Shown here in pieces: positions 26,040-34,053 of a stretch of DNA of 64,000 nucleotides; the first letter of the stretch is position 1, and every line of letters begins with the position of its first letter. The stretch covers positions 62,001 through 126,000 of the forward strand of contig JAYOKZ010000003.1 in NCBI GenBank assembly GCA_038120095.1, read 5' to 3'. The DNA is from UBA2589 sp038120095. GTDB taxonomy: Bacteria > Gemmatimonadota > Gemmatimonadetes > Longimicrobiales > Gaopeijiaceae. The translations under genes and the position numbers were made by a program. The notes below the pieces were generated by a model that saw only the letters and a list, made by a program, of their open reading frames with translations, was not told where the DNA came from and searched no databases.

Positions 26040-29000
26040 ATGGCTCTACGGACGTTCGTTACGGGCTCCGTGAAGGCTGTGCGCAATCTCGCGATTGCGT
26101 TCGCGTTTGCGGCGTTCAGTGCGGTCGGTGTGGCCGCGCAGAACACCGGAACGGTCACCGGTCAGGTTCGCGATGCCGCGACGCTGGCACCCCTTGCGGG
26201 TGCTCAGGTCTCGGTTGAGGGGACGGGTATTGGTGGCCTGGTCAACAACGTTGGCCGCTTCCTGCTGCTGAATGTTCCTGCAGGAACGCAGACGTTGAAC
26301 GTCACGATTATCGGCTACAGCGCCGGTTCTCAGACGGTCAACGTGACTGCAGGTGGTACTGCCACCGTCGAATTCAACCTGCGTGAGCAGGCCCTCTCGC
26401 TCGAAGGCGTGGTCGTGACCGGTACGGCCGGTCAGGCACGGCGTCGCGAGGTGGGTAACTCCATCGAGTCCGTTGGCGCGAGCGACATTGCCGTTGCCGC
26501 CATCACGGACGTTTCGAACGTCCTTCAGGGCCGGGCTGCCGGCGTCTCGATCACCGGGACGGACGGTCAGGTCGGATCTGGGTCCGAGATTCGGATCCGC
26601 GGCAACAGCTCGATTTCTCAGAGCAACCGCCCGCTGATCTACATCGATGGTGTTCGGATGGAGAACGGGTCCCTCATGCAGGCGGATGAGGGTGCTGCGG
26701 GTACGATGGCCATCGACGGCATCAACCCGAACGACATTGATCGGATCGAGATCGTCAAGGGCCCTGCGGCGACGACGCTGTACGGAACCGAGGCCGCTGG
26801 CGGCGTGATCCAGATCTTCACCAAGCGTGGATCCTCGGGTGCGCCGGCATGGACCGTGACGGTCGATGGCGGCTTGTCCCGCATGGGTCACCAGGGTCCG
26901 CTGACCGATGCCGACGTCAAGTCCATGGCGAACCTCTTCACCGAGACCTCGGACCTGTATCCGACCGGTGATTTCGACGTGGATTACCTGCTTCCGAGCG
27001 GGGACATCGGCAACAACAACGGTCTTCGCCTCAACGATTGCGCCTCCGGCGTGAACATGAGTGCGCTGTACCCGACGATTGCCGACTACGGTGCCGAGCC
27101 GGGCTGCCCGGAGAGCGGATCGTGGTTCCGGGACGCGTCGATGCAGAGGTACAACCTCAGCGTCCGCGGTGGTGGTGAGACGGCGACTTACTTCGTTTCC
27201 GGGCGTTATGCCGACGAGATGGGTGTGGTCGACCCTCAGGGCCAGAACAGCTACAACCTGCGCGCCAACGTGCAGTTCCAGCCGTTCGACGGCCTTGATG
27301 TCAGCGTGAACAACATGTACACGAAGCGGAACATCACCTGGATCCCGAACGGCAACAACGCGTCGGGCCTGTTCCTCAACGTGCTTCGTGGTACCCGTGG
27401 TTACACGCCGGGCAACGACGATTCGCTCGTCATGTTCAATGATATTTTGACGAATCAGTCGCAGTGGGTGACCTCTGCGTCGATTGGTTGGTCGCCGACC
27501 ACGTCGTTCTCGCACCGTCTCAACTTCGGGATGGACTACACGTACGTGGACTTCGTTGACTTCAAGCCGTACGACAACTACGAGAACCCCCTGGGCGATC
27601 GTGAGGTCGACGAGCGCAGCGACCGCAACATGACCTTTGACTACAACGGGTCGTGGCGCACGGACGTGATGGACGGCATTTCGTCCTCCTTCTCCTGGGG
27701 TGGTCAGGTGTACGAGGAGTACAACTGGGCGGTGAACGGATTCGACCGTGACTTCGCCGGCCCCGGAGACCAGCTGCTCGGTGACGGAACCAGTTCGTCG
27801 GTATACGAGGGTCGTCTGACGATCCGCTCGGGTGGATTCTTCCTCCAGGAGCAGATCGGTCTGGGTGATCGCCTCTTCCTGACCGGTGGTGTCCGCTGGG
27901 ACGGGTTCTCGACGTTCGGTGAGGGCTTCGGCCTCGCCGCGTATCCGAAGGTCGCCGCGGCGTACACGATCTCCGACGAAGCATTCTTCCCGCAGGATAT
28001 GGGCATCGACGCGCTCAAGCTGCGCGGTGCATGGGGTATGTCCGGCCGCGCGCCGGGTGCGTTCGACGCGGTGAAGATCTATGAAGCCACGCAGGCCGAC
28101 GAAGTCGTGCCCGCACTCATCATTGGAAACCTTGGTAACGCGGATCTCGGTCCGGAGGTTTCCGAAGAGATCGAGCTCGGTTTCGAGACATCGCTGTTCG
28201 ATGGGCGTGCATCGATCGACTTCACGTACTTCGATCAGACGACGCGGGACGCTCTTATCGGCGTGCCTGAAGCGCCGTCCTTCGGAACCGAAGAGGCGAC
28301 GCTCCGCAACCTGGGTGAAACGACGAACAAGGGCTACGAGGCCATTGTCAACGTCACGCCCATTCGGACGGACAATCTCGACTGGAACGTGAATTTCTCG
28401 TACTCGACCAACGAGTCGGAGATCACGGACCTCGGTCCGCTCGAGCAGGCCGGCTTCAACCTCCAGCTCGGATTCCCGATCGGCGTCGAGTACGATGACG
28501 TCGTGATGAACCCGGGTCAGGTGGGTGCAGCACCTGACGTCGAGACGCAGGTTCTCGGTGTCGTGTTCCCAACGCAGACGATGGCGCTGGGTACGCGCCT
28601 GACCTTCGCGCAGTCGCTCACGCTGGACCTGCTGGCGGAGAGCCAGATGGGTCACGTTCGCGGCATCGGCATCGGGTGGGCGACGGCACGTCGTGAGACG
28701 TGGCCGCACTGCTTCGGCATTCAGAACGAGTTCAATGCCAACGGAAGCGTGAACCTCACCCCGCAGCAGGTCGCGACCTGCGTACCAGGCCGCATCGACT
28801 GGGGCATGTGGACGCAGAACGCCGACTTCATCAAGCTGCGGTCTGCCTCTCTGTCCTACCGTTTGCCTGATGACCTCGTGCCCGGAACGCGTAGCGTGAG
28901 CATCGCGCTGCAGGGCAAGAACCTCTGGCAGATGACGGACTACCAGGGTCTCGACCCTGAGGCGACCGATCGTGGCCTGGACCGCGGTGAGTATGCCTTC

Positions 29001-29060
29001 GAGTACTACAACATGGCGCCGCCGAGGATCTTCATCCTCAACATGACGGTGAACTTCTAA
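26040..29060 (+). CDS. SusC/RagA-family TonB-linked outer membrane protein
   Basis: 1,006 residues. A signal peptide (AIAFAFAAFSAVGVAAQ) is followed by a CarboxypepD_reg-like domain (GTVTGQVRDAATLAPLAGAQ...NNVGRFLLLNVPAGT). Next is the TonB plug (SEIRIRGNSSISQSNRPLIYIDGVRM; NDIDRIEIVKGPAATTLYGTEAAGGVIQIFTKRG) and a long beta-barrel ending with aromatic MTVNF, the usual C-terminal strand signal. With the SusD lipoprotein it should form a TonB-driven importer for oligosaccharides or peptides across the outer membrane. It is preceded by a good promoter candidate and AGGAGGT. Its TAA overlaps the ATG of susD (TAATG). No glycoside hydrolase or protease gene sits in the same transcript, so the cargo cannot be inferred. 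Confidence 0.93.
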   Translation: MALRTFVTGSVKAVRNLAIAFAFAAFSAVGVAAQNTGTVTGQVRDAATLAPLAGAQVSVEGTGIGGLVNNVGRFLLLNVPAGTQTLNVTIIGYSAGSQTVNVTAGGTATVEFNLREQALSLEGVVVTGTAGQARRREVGNSIESVGASDIAVAAITDVSNVLQGRAAGVSITGTDGQVGSGSEIRIRGNSSISQSNRPLIYIDGVRMENGSLMQADEGAAGTMAIDGINPNDIDRIEIVKGPAATTLYGTEAAGGVIQIFTKRGSSGAPAWTVTVDGGLSRMGHQGPLTDADVKSMANLFTETSDLYPTGDFDVDYLLPSGDIGNNNGLRLNDCASGVNMSALYPTIADYGAEPGCPESGSWFRDASMQRYNLSVRGGGETATYFVSGRYADEMGVVDPQGQNSYNLRANVQFQPFDGLDVSVNNMYTKRNITWIPNGNNASGLFLNVLRGTRGYTPGNDDSLVMFNDILTNQSQWVTSASIGWSPTTSFSHRLNFGMDYTYVDFVDFKPYDNYENPLGDREVDERSDRNMTFDYNGSWRTDVMDGISSSFSWGGQVYEEYNWAVNGFDRDFAGPGDQLLGDGTSSSVYEGRLTIRSGGFFLQEQIGLGDRLFLTGGVRWDGFSTFGEGFGLAAYPKVAAAYTISDEAFFPQDMGIDALKLRGAWGMSGRAPGAFDAVKIYEATQADEVVPALIIGNLGNADLGPEVSEEIELGFETSLFDGRASIDFTYFDQTTRDALIGVPEAPSFGTEEATLRNLGETTNKGYEAIVNVTPIRTDNLDWNVNFSYSTNESEITDLGPLEQAGFNLQLGFPIGVEYDDVVMNPGQVGAAPDVETQVLGVVFPTQTMALGTRLTFAQSLTLDLLAESQMGHVRGIGIGWATARRETWPHCFGIQNEFNANGSVNLTPQQVATCVPGRIDWGMWTQNADFIKLRSASLSYRLPDDLVPGTRSVSIALQGKNLWQMTDYQGLDPEATDRGLDRGEYAFEYYNMAPPRIFILNMTVNF

Positions 29061-30490
29061 TGAAAAACTTCACGAGAAAGGCCGGTCTTCCGGCAGTTGC
29101 CGCGTTTGCGGTGGTCCTCTCGGGTTGTGACCTGGAAGTTCTCAACCCTGGTGCCATTCAGGATGCTGACTTGAACACCGCAGAGCTCATGCCTGTGCTC
29201 GTGGCTGGTGTCTCGGCAGAGTACAACGACGTGCAGGACAGCTACTCGTTCGACATTGCGAGACTGTCCGACGAGTTGGCAGGAACTGGCTCGTACGGTT
29301 CGACGCAGGATTATCGGACCGGCTTCTTCACCGATCAGGACTCCGAAGGCATGTGGGAGCAGATGCACGAAGCTGCCTGGGCCGCGGATCAGGCCTGGAC
29401 GCGTCTGCAGGAGGTTCTCGCAGGCGGTGAAAACACGAGTGCAGATGCTGCCCGCCTCTTCGTGTACCGTGGCCATGCATTCATGCGCCTCGGTGAAGCC
29501 TTCTGCAACGTGGCATTCGACGTAGGCCCGTCCGAGCCCCGCTCGGCGGCCTTCGATCGCGCACGTGCCGCGTTCGATCAGGCCTACACGATCGCCTCGG
29601 CTGCCGGCTCTGCCGGTGATCAATGGCGTCTGGCTGCCCGACTGGGTCAGGCGCAGGCCGAGTTCGGACGGGCGGTATGGGGTCAGGGTTCGTGGGCGAC
29701 TGCAGCTGCCCAGGCCCAGACGGCTCTCAACGAGTCAGGCATGACAGCAGACTTCGAGGATCGCGCGATCTATGCGCAGTTCGCCAATGAGAACATCATC
29801 TGGCAGGAGACGTGGGGACGCGCCGAGGTCGGCACGTATCGTACGCTCGCGCAGAGGATGCACGATGCGGACGGTGATCCTCGTGTTGCCTACACCGTTT
29901 GCGGTGAGTGGGAGGATCCGACTGCCCCTTATCCGACGAACCTTGGACAGGTCGTGAAGACCGGAGCGTGCAACGGGCAGGGCTCCGGCGCGCACCAGGG
30001 TGCGGATGGTGACCACGCGCACTATCGCCCAGACCGTTACGATGAGCGCGGTTCGGACATTCCGAGGGCATCCGCCGTCGAGATGTACATGATCCTGGCG
30101 GAGGCAGCTCTGCAGGGTACGCCGGACTACGCGACGTTCATCGACAACCTCAACATGGCCCGGGCGGTGTGGGGGCTTGCTCCGATGGCGGCTCCCACGC
30201 AGATGGGGTCGACCATGGCGCCCGCAGGTGGTGATTGGTCGGTGGGATATCAGGCGTCCGACTTCGACAACACGTCGGCCCTGAATATCCTGGATCGTGA
30301 GCGTTACGCGAACCTGTGGTTGCAGGGTAAGCGGCTCTTCGATCTTCAGCGCTGGGACCATGCGTTCGTCGAAACGCAGGGTTGGACCACGGGCAGCACG
30401 TCCGTTGCGAGCCGGGTGCAGTGCTACCCGATGGCGCGCAACGAATGCCAGCTCAACCCGAACCTGCAGGGTGATCCCGTCTGCAGTTAA
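29060..30490 (+). CDS. RagB/SusD-family nutrient-binding outer membrane lipoprotein
   Basis: 476 residues starting in the SusC stop (TAATG). Lipoprotein signal MKNFTRKAGLPAVAAFAVVLSGC puts the acylated Cys at residue 23. The mature protein is helical with TPR-like repeats (RLFVYRGHAFMRLGEAFCNVAFD; FDRARAAFDQAYTIAS) and has the SusD C-terminal signature ERYANLWLQGKRLFDLQRW. It is the lid that captures ligand above the SusC barrel. Cys pairs near the end (RVQCYPMARNECQLN) may form a disulfide. It is followed directly by a strong hairpin, so susCD is probably a two-gene transcript. Confidence 0.92.
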   Translation: MKNFTRKAGLPAVAAFAVVLSGCDLEVLNPGAIQDADLNTAELMPVLVAGVSAEYNDVQDSYSFDIARLSDELAGTGSYGSTQDYRTGFFTDQDSEGMWEQMHEAAWAADQAWTRLQEVLAGGENTSADAARLFVYRGHAFMRLGEAFCNVAFDVGPSEPRSAAFDRARAAFDQAYTIASAAGSAGDQWRLAARLGQAQAEFGRAVWGQGSWATAAAQAQTALNESGMTADFEDRAIYAQFANENIIWQETWGRAEVGTYRTLAQRMHDADGDPRVAYTVCGEWEDPTAPYPTNLGQVVKTGACNGQGSGAHQGADGDHAHYRPDRYDERGSDIPRASAVEMYMILAEAALQGTPDYATFIDNLNMARAVWGLAPMAAPTQMGSTMAPAGGDWSVGYQASDFDNTSALNILDRERYANLWLQGKRLFDLQRWDHAFVETQGWTTGSTSVASRVQCYPMARNECQLNPNLQGDPVCS

Positions 30491-30508
30491 TGACGGAGTA
30501 ACTCGGCA

Positions 30509-30592
30509 GGGGTAGTACGGACGGCCCCCATCGGTGTATGCCGATGGGGGCTCGTCTCGTTCTGCCTGCTGACGTCTCACCATCGCCTCGGG
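30509..30592 (+). repeat. Hairpin-bearing repeat, copy 1 (left of 10-N gap)
   Basis: This 84-bp segment shares its flanks with a second copy at 30662-30744. Both begin GGGGTAGT-CGG-CGGCCCCC and end CGTCTCGTT-TGCCTGCTGACGT-TCACCATCGCCTCGGG. The middle differs between copies but in both is a palindrome, so the stem is kept while its sequence changes. It sits just after susD and abuts the assembly gap. Confidence 0.8.
30524..30551 (+). terminator. Strong hairpin after susD
   Basis: Perfect 11-bp stem (GCCCCCATCGG with CCGATGGGGGC) and 6-nt loop, starting 33 nt after the susD stop. The downstream bases CTCGTCTCGTTCTG are only modestly T-rich, so it may be an intrinsic terminator or an mRNA-end stabiliser. 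Confidence 0.6.
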
Positions 30593-30602
30593 NNNNNNNN
30601 NN
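30593..30602. other. Assembly gap (10 N)
   Basis: Ten undetermined bases between two similar hairpin repeats. The round number suggests a placeholder, so more repeat copies may be missing here. Confidence 0.95.
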
Positions 30603-30661
30603 GGAGTAGGCGGTGCAGGAACAATTGAGATTACAGCAGATAATGCGGGAGTACCCGGGCT

Positions 30662-30744
30662 GGGGTAGTCCGGCCGGCCCCCTGCGGGGTTGGCGTTGGG
30701 GGGCCGTCTCGTTATGCCTGCTGACGTGTCACCATCGCCTCGGG
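30662..30744 (+). repeat. Hairpin-bearing repeat, copy 2
   Basis: Second copy of the repeat described at 30509-30592. Its palindrome is an 8-bp stem CGGCCCCC/GGGGGCCG (30675-30682 with 30699-30706) around a 16-nt loop. It lies 23 bp before the second plug-only gene and could separate the two transcripts. Confidence 0.78.
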
Positions 30745-30766
30745 GTCAACAAGAGAGGGAAGAATC

Positions 30767-31606
30767 GTGATGAGGGTCGCTTGGCTGGGGGGGCGGACCA
30801 TCAGCAAGACTGATCCATGTGCGGGCCGCCGGCACGCGTGCATGCTGCGGAACGTGACCGTCGCGTTGCTTCTGCTGACTCCGCATGCCCAGGGCCAGAC
30901 CCTCCGGGGCCGGATCCTCGACAGTGTGACTCGAGAGCCGGTGATGCTGGCGTATGTCGGCCTCGTGACCGACGGTGAGAGCATGGCGGTGGCGGGGCTG
31001 GCCGATACGGAGGGCCGCTTCGAGGTCAGGGCTCCGGATGCGGGCGATTATTTCGTCTACATCTCCCGCACCGGTTATGAGACGCTGATGGACGGTGTCT
31101 TCGCGCTGGGCCCTGATGGTGTCCTGGATGTTCAGATTGGTCTGAGGCCGATTCCGGTTGAACTTGAGGAGATCGTCGTCGAAGCGGACAGGGGCCCCAT
31201 GAGCCTGCTCGAGCGTAACGGGTTTTACGACCGCGCAATCGGGGGGCGCGGCGTCTTCATGGTGCGGGAAGAAATCGAGCGGGTTGCGATCGACAGGGTT
31301 ACCGACGTCTTCCGGCGCATTCCGCTGCTGGACGTAGTCGAATCCCGGCCCCTTACGGGTGGCCCGCAGGTTTTTCAGAACCCGGAACTACGGGTGGTTC
31401 GCAACGGGCAGTATTGTTCACCGACGCTGTACATTGATCGGCACGTGGTGAACTCGGGATCGCTCGGCTCGGTTCGGCCCGATGACTACGTCACCGCCAC
31501 AGAAATCGACGCGATCGAGGTGTACACCCGCCCGAGTGAAGTACCTGTCGGATTCGACGAACTCAACAACTGCGGCGTGGTCCTGATCTGGACTCGGTCG
31601 CGATGA
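30767..31606 (+). CDS. CarboxypepD_reg-like plus TonB plug-like protein, no barrel
   Basis: 279 residues from GTG 30767 (AGGGA 6 nt upstream); ATG 30770 and ATG 30842 are alternatives, the last placing the signal peptide (VTVALLLLTPHAQGQ) at the very N-terminus. It has a regulatory-like beta-sandwich (LRGRILDSVTREPVMLAYVGL; DTEGRFEVRAPDAGDYFVYISRTGYE), then LEEIVVEADRG and a plug-like region (VTDVFRRIPLLDVVES; SPTLYIDRHVV; IDAIEVYTRPSEVP; NCGVVLIWTRSR). The barrel is absent. Two Cys (GQYC and NNC) could pair. Same type as the protein at 24972-25862 but quite diverged, and the two flank susCD. Confidence 0.7.
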   Translation: MMRVAWLGGRTISKTDPCAGRRHACMLRNVTVALLLLTPHAQGQTLRGRILDSVTREPVMLAYVGLVTDGESMAVAGLADTEGRFEVRAPDAGDYFVYISRTGYETLMDGVFALGPDGVLDVQIGLRPIPVELEEIVVEADRGPMSLLERNGFYDRAIGGRGVFMVREEIERVAIDRVTDVFRRIPLLDVVESRPLTGGPQVFQNPELRVVRNGQYCSPTLYIDRHVVNSGSLGSVRPDDYVTATEIDAIEVYTRPSEVPVGFDELNNCGVVLIWTRSR

Positions 31607-31622
31607 GGCGGTGGCTTACGCT

Positions 31623-32030
31623 CTAGCGTGGCTGATATTCCCCGCCCCGCCCGGTGACCCAGAGGGCGACCCCCGCGATTCCGCCGACGATGACGCCTCC
31701 GATGATGGCCGAGGTGGCGCCGGCGTCCAGTGTCCTTACGAGGACTCCGCGCAGCTCGGAGATCGGAATGAGCCGCGTCTCCGTGACGATGTCTTCATCC
31801 TCGCCGGATGCCGCGATGATGGATAGAGCGGACGGCGTCCAGGTGGCCTCGAGGACCTGATCGAACTCGATCACCTCCTCGACCCGCCCGTCGGTGATGA
31901 CGACGCCGCGGACGTCCAGTTGCTCACGCTCGGGTTGCGTCCGTGGCACCGGGACGGTCGCGACCGTGAAGCACCCTGCCAGGAAGGGCACGGAAAGGAG
32001 GAGAACGGTCAGTCGGCCGGGCTTGTTCAT
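31623..32030 (-). CDS. Small lipoprotein, hypothetical
   Basis: 135 residues from ATG 32030 (MNKPGRL). ATG 32045 would add five residues. The signal peptide with lipobox LLLSVPFLAGC places the acylated Cys at residue 20. The mature part is a short beta-rich domain (LDVRGVVITDGRVEEVIEFDQV) followed by a Gly-rich hydrophobic segment ATSAIIGGVIVGGIAGVALWV that could insert into a membrane. I do not recognise the family. It ends 16 bp from the convergent plug-only gene. Confidence 0.65.
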   Translation of the reverse strand: MNKPGRLTVLLLSVPFLAGCFTVATVPVPRTQPEREQLDVRGVVITDGRVEEVIEFDQVLEATWTPSALSIIAASGEDEDIVTETRLIPISELRGVLVRTLDAGATSAIIGGVIVGGIAGVALWVTGRGGEYQPR

Positions 32031-32199
32031 GCGGTATGGCGCCATGTCAGGCGAGGGTAACACTGTCGAAGAGGCCCAAAGTGCCGAGTACGGCGGGGGC
32101 ACGCAATTCCACGCGCCGTCAGGATCCGGCGGACCGAACCCCGCTGCGTGCTCCCGGTCCCCGCGCTCCCCGCCCCGCCTCGGGCAGGCACCACCCAAT

Positions 32200-32220
32200 C
32201 GGGACAGTCGGGTCGTCCCG
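32200..32220 (-). terminator. Weak hairpin downstream of the creatininase-like gene
   Basis: 6-bp stem CGGGAC/GTCCCG with 9-nt loop, 15 nt after the stop of the minus-strand creatininase-like gene. No T-run follows, so its role is uncertain. The remaining bases between 32031 and 32234 show nothing else I can name. Confidence 0.3.
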
Positions 32221-32234
32221 TCAACCCAGAGACA

Positions 32235-33059
32235 TCAACGGGATCCCATGAGCAGACGGATCTGGTTCAGTGCGGCGTCCACCTTGAACTGCATTCCGCG
32301 AACACCGCGCTCGACCGAAGCACGCGTCGGATCTCCGGAGACGCCACTGTCCGGCCCGCCGCCGCCGGGTGCCAGCCGATCCGTCCGAATGTGGCGTGGA
32401 TCGACGGCCAGCAACTGTGAGGTATCGGAAATCCCTGCGTGACCACCAATCGTCTCCGCCGTTTCTCCCTGCTCGATGAGCCACTCCCGAAAACCGTTGT
32501 CTGCGTAATAATCCCCGACGAAGTGGACGCGCGGTGTATCTGAGGCCCACTCCTCGTTCAGCATGTCGGCAACCTGCTCCATTCCCCTCTGATTCCCACC
32601 ACTGTCCCCAATCATGACGATGTCGGTGAAGCCGTGTACGGCAAGGCTGCGCGCCGCGTATTCGAGGAGCTTGATGTAGAACTCTTCGGGGAACGTGATC
32701 GTCCCGGCCTTGGACATGTGTCCCCGTGTCGGATTGTTCACATCCCCCTCCGGGACGTACGTGACGACGGGCGCGACGAGTGCGTTGCCGAGCTCCCGCG
32801 CGATCATGGCCGACGCATGGTTGACGATGAACTTGTGCTTCCCCAGAACCATGTGTGGACCGTTCTGCTCCGTGCCGGCCGTCGGAATGATGATGGTCGT
32901 AGTGCCGGAATCGATGGCGTCCCGGACCTCCGTCCATGTCAGCTCTTCGAGGAAGACGGAAGGAAGGTCCCTCCCTTGCGCGCTCACCGGCGCTTGAGCC
33001 GAGATCGCCAGGAATACGGTGGCCAGTAGGGAGGGAAGTCGCTGGATTAGACGGATCAT
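32235..33059 (-). CDS. Exported creatininase-family protein
   Basis: 274 residues from ATG 33059 (MIRLIQRLP), which begins a signal peptide (LLATVFLAISAQAPVSAQ). The mature protein follows the creatininase/creatinine amidohydrolase pattern: FLEELTWTEVRDAIDSG, then PTAGTEQNGPHMVLGKH, IGDSGGNQRG and GGHAGISDTS. In characterised members the first block reads TEQHGPHLPLGTD and supplies a metal-binding His and Asp; here Asn and His stand at those places, and Asp replaces the Glu of the GHAG-ETS block. Metal binding is therefore altered or lost. Export is also unusual for the classical cytoplasmic enzyme. Substrate is unknown; an amide or lactam is the family expectation. Confidence 0.8.
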   Translation of the reverse strand: MIRLIQRLPSLLATVFLAISAQAPVSAQGRDLPSVFLEELTWTEVRDAIDSGTTTIIIPTAGTEQNGPHMVLGKHKFIVNHASAMIARELGNALVAPVVTYVPEGDVNNPTRGHMSKAGTITFPEEFYIKLLEYAARSLAVHGFTDIVMIGDSGGNQRGMEQVADMLNEEWASDTPRVHFVGDYYADNGFREWLIEQGETAETIGGHAGISDTSQLLAVDPRHIRTDRLAPGGGGPDSGVSGDPTRASVERGVRGMQFKVDAALNQIRLLMGSR

Positions 33060-33232
33060 GTGAGTGCTCGACGAGTACGGTGAAGGTCCTGCAACCATCG
33101 CGGGGGCACGCAGACTAGAACGCGTGGCGGTTGATGGGCAAGGCGCCCGGCGCCATTGCTCCGTCCGCATGGCCCCCTGCGCGTCCGTGCCGACCCCATG
33201 CAGATTCAGTGCTCTGCCACGTCAGGTCACCC

Positions 33233-33997
33233 ATGACCATGGTCGACTGGCTGCTGACCGAGCAGCTTGTTGCGATTTTTCGCGAGGCGCTCGTGAAACG
33301 ACCGGGCCTCAATGCCGAGTTGGTTGCCCGCGATCCTCACGGTGAAGAGGAAGTGCTCGCCGGTGCCGGCACCGCGGTCCGTATCGCAGCAACGGACGGA
33401 ACCGGTTATCTCGTGACGCCGAGACGTGCAGCGCGGCTTCTCGAGGACCGCGCGTATGACCTCGTGACCTTCACCGATCTCGTGGGATACGACTGGATTT
33501 CACCGGAGATGTCGGAGAAAGTGGCGCTGAAGGACGCTCATTTCGACCGGCTTTTCCTGTACCCGCTCGGCGCTCCGCCCATCGTCCTCGACCGGCTCGG
33601 CCAGAGCGTTTACCCCCTGATGTCGTTTCTGGGACGAGTCGTGGAATTCCGGTCGCAAAAGGTGCTGCTTCGCAAGCTCGACACCGACACGGTGGATTTG
33701 CTCGGTCGAGTCCTCCTGGCATCCGCGCGAGGGCCTTTCTTCGGAGATCCGGAGCTGCTCGAGCGCGTTGGGCGTGGACGGGACTCTCTACGAGTCATCG
33801 CGGGCATGTGGCCGCGTATGAACCTGGCGGCGCCGGATCTCCGGGAGCTCCTCGTGCGGCTCGTTGGAATGCTTGCGGATGGGGCGATGGAACGCAGGTG
33901 GACGGACGAAGCCTGGGCCGAGTGGATCCAGGAGCCGCACGACCAGCTGGAGGCTGCAGTGGACGTCTTCAGGCGAGTATCGACGGGAGAGCTGTGA
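33233..33997 (+). CDS. Conserved-looking protein of unknown function
   Basis: 254 residues from ATG 33233 (MTMVDWLLTEQ). The frame continues upstream to 33131 but without sensible coding character. No signal peptide, membrane segment or motif that I recognise. It is rich in Leu/Arg with an alternating helical pattern: an N-terminal part with GTAVRIAATDGTGYLVTPRRAARLLED and YDLVTFTDLVGYDWISPE, and a helical C-terminal half (LVRLVGMLADGAMERRWTDEAWAEWIQE). It looks like a cytosolic folded protein. It lies 56 bp before the M16 peptidase gene on the same strand and is probably co-transcribed with it. Confidence 0.6.
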   Translation: MTMVDWLLTEQLVAIFREALVKRPGLNAELVARDPHGEEEVLAGAGTAVRIAATDGTGYLVTPRRAARLLEDRAYDLVTFTDLVGYDWISPEMSEKVALKDAHFDRLFLYPLGAPPIVLDRLGQSVYPLMSFLGRVVEFRSQKVLLRKLDTDTVDLLGRVLLASARGPFFGDPELLERVGRGRDSLRVIAGMWPRMNLAAPDLRELLVRLVGMLADGAMERRWTDEAWAEWIQEPHDQLEAAVDVFRRVSTGEL

Positions 33998-34053
33998 TCT
34001 CGCCATCATTCCGGTCCGTCGACGAACATCCAACGACAGAGGTCGCACCAGGC

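Noticed and set aside
26046..28709. 887-codon open frame on the minus strand
   Set aside because: It lies wholly antisense to the well-supported SusC gene; its His/Arg/Val-rich composition is the usual mirror of a GC-rich gene and it has no domain text.
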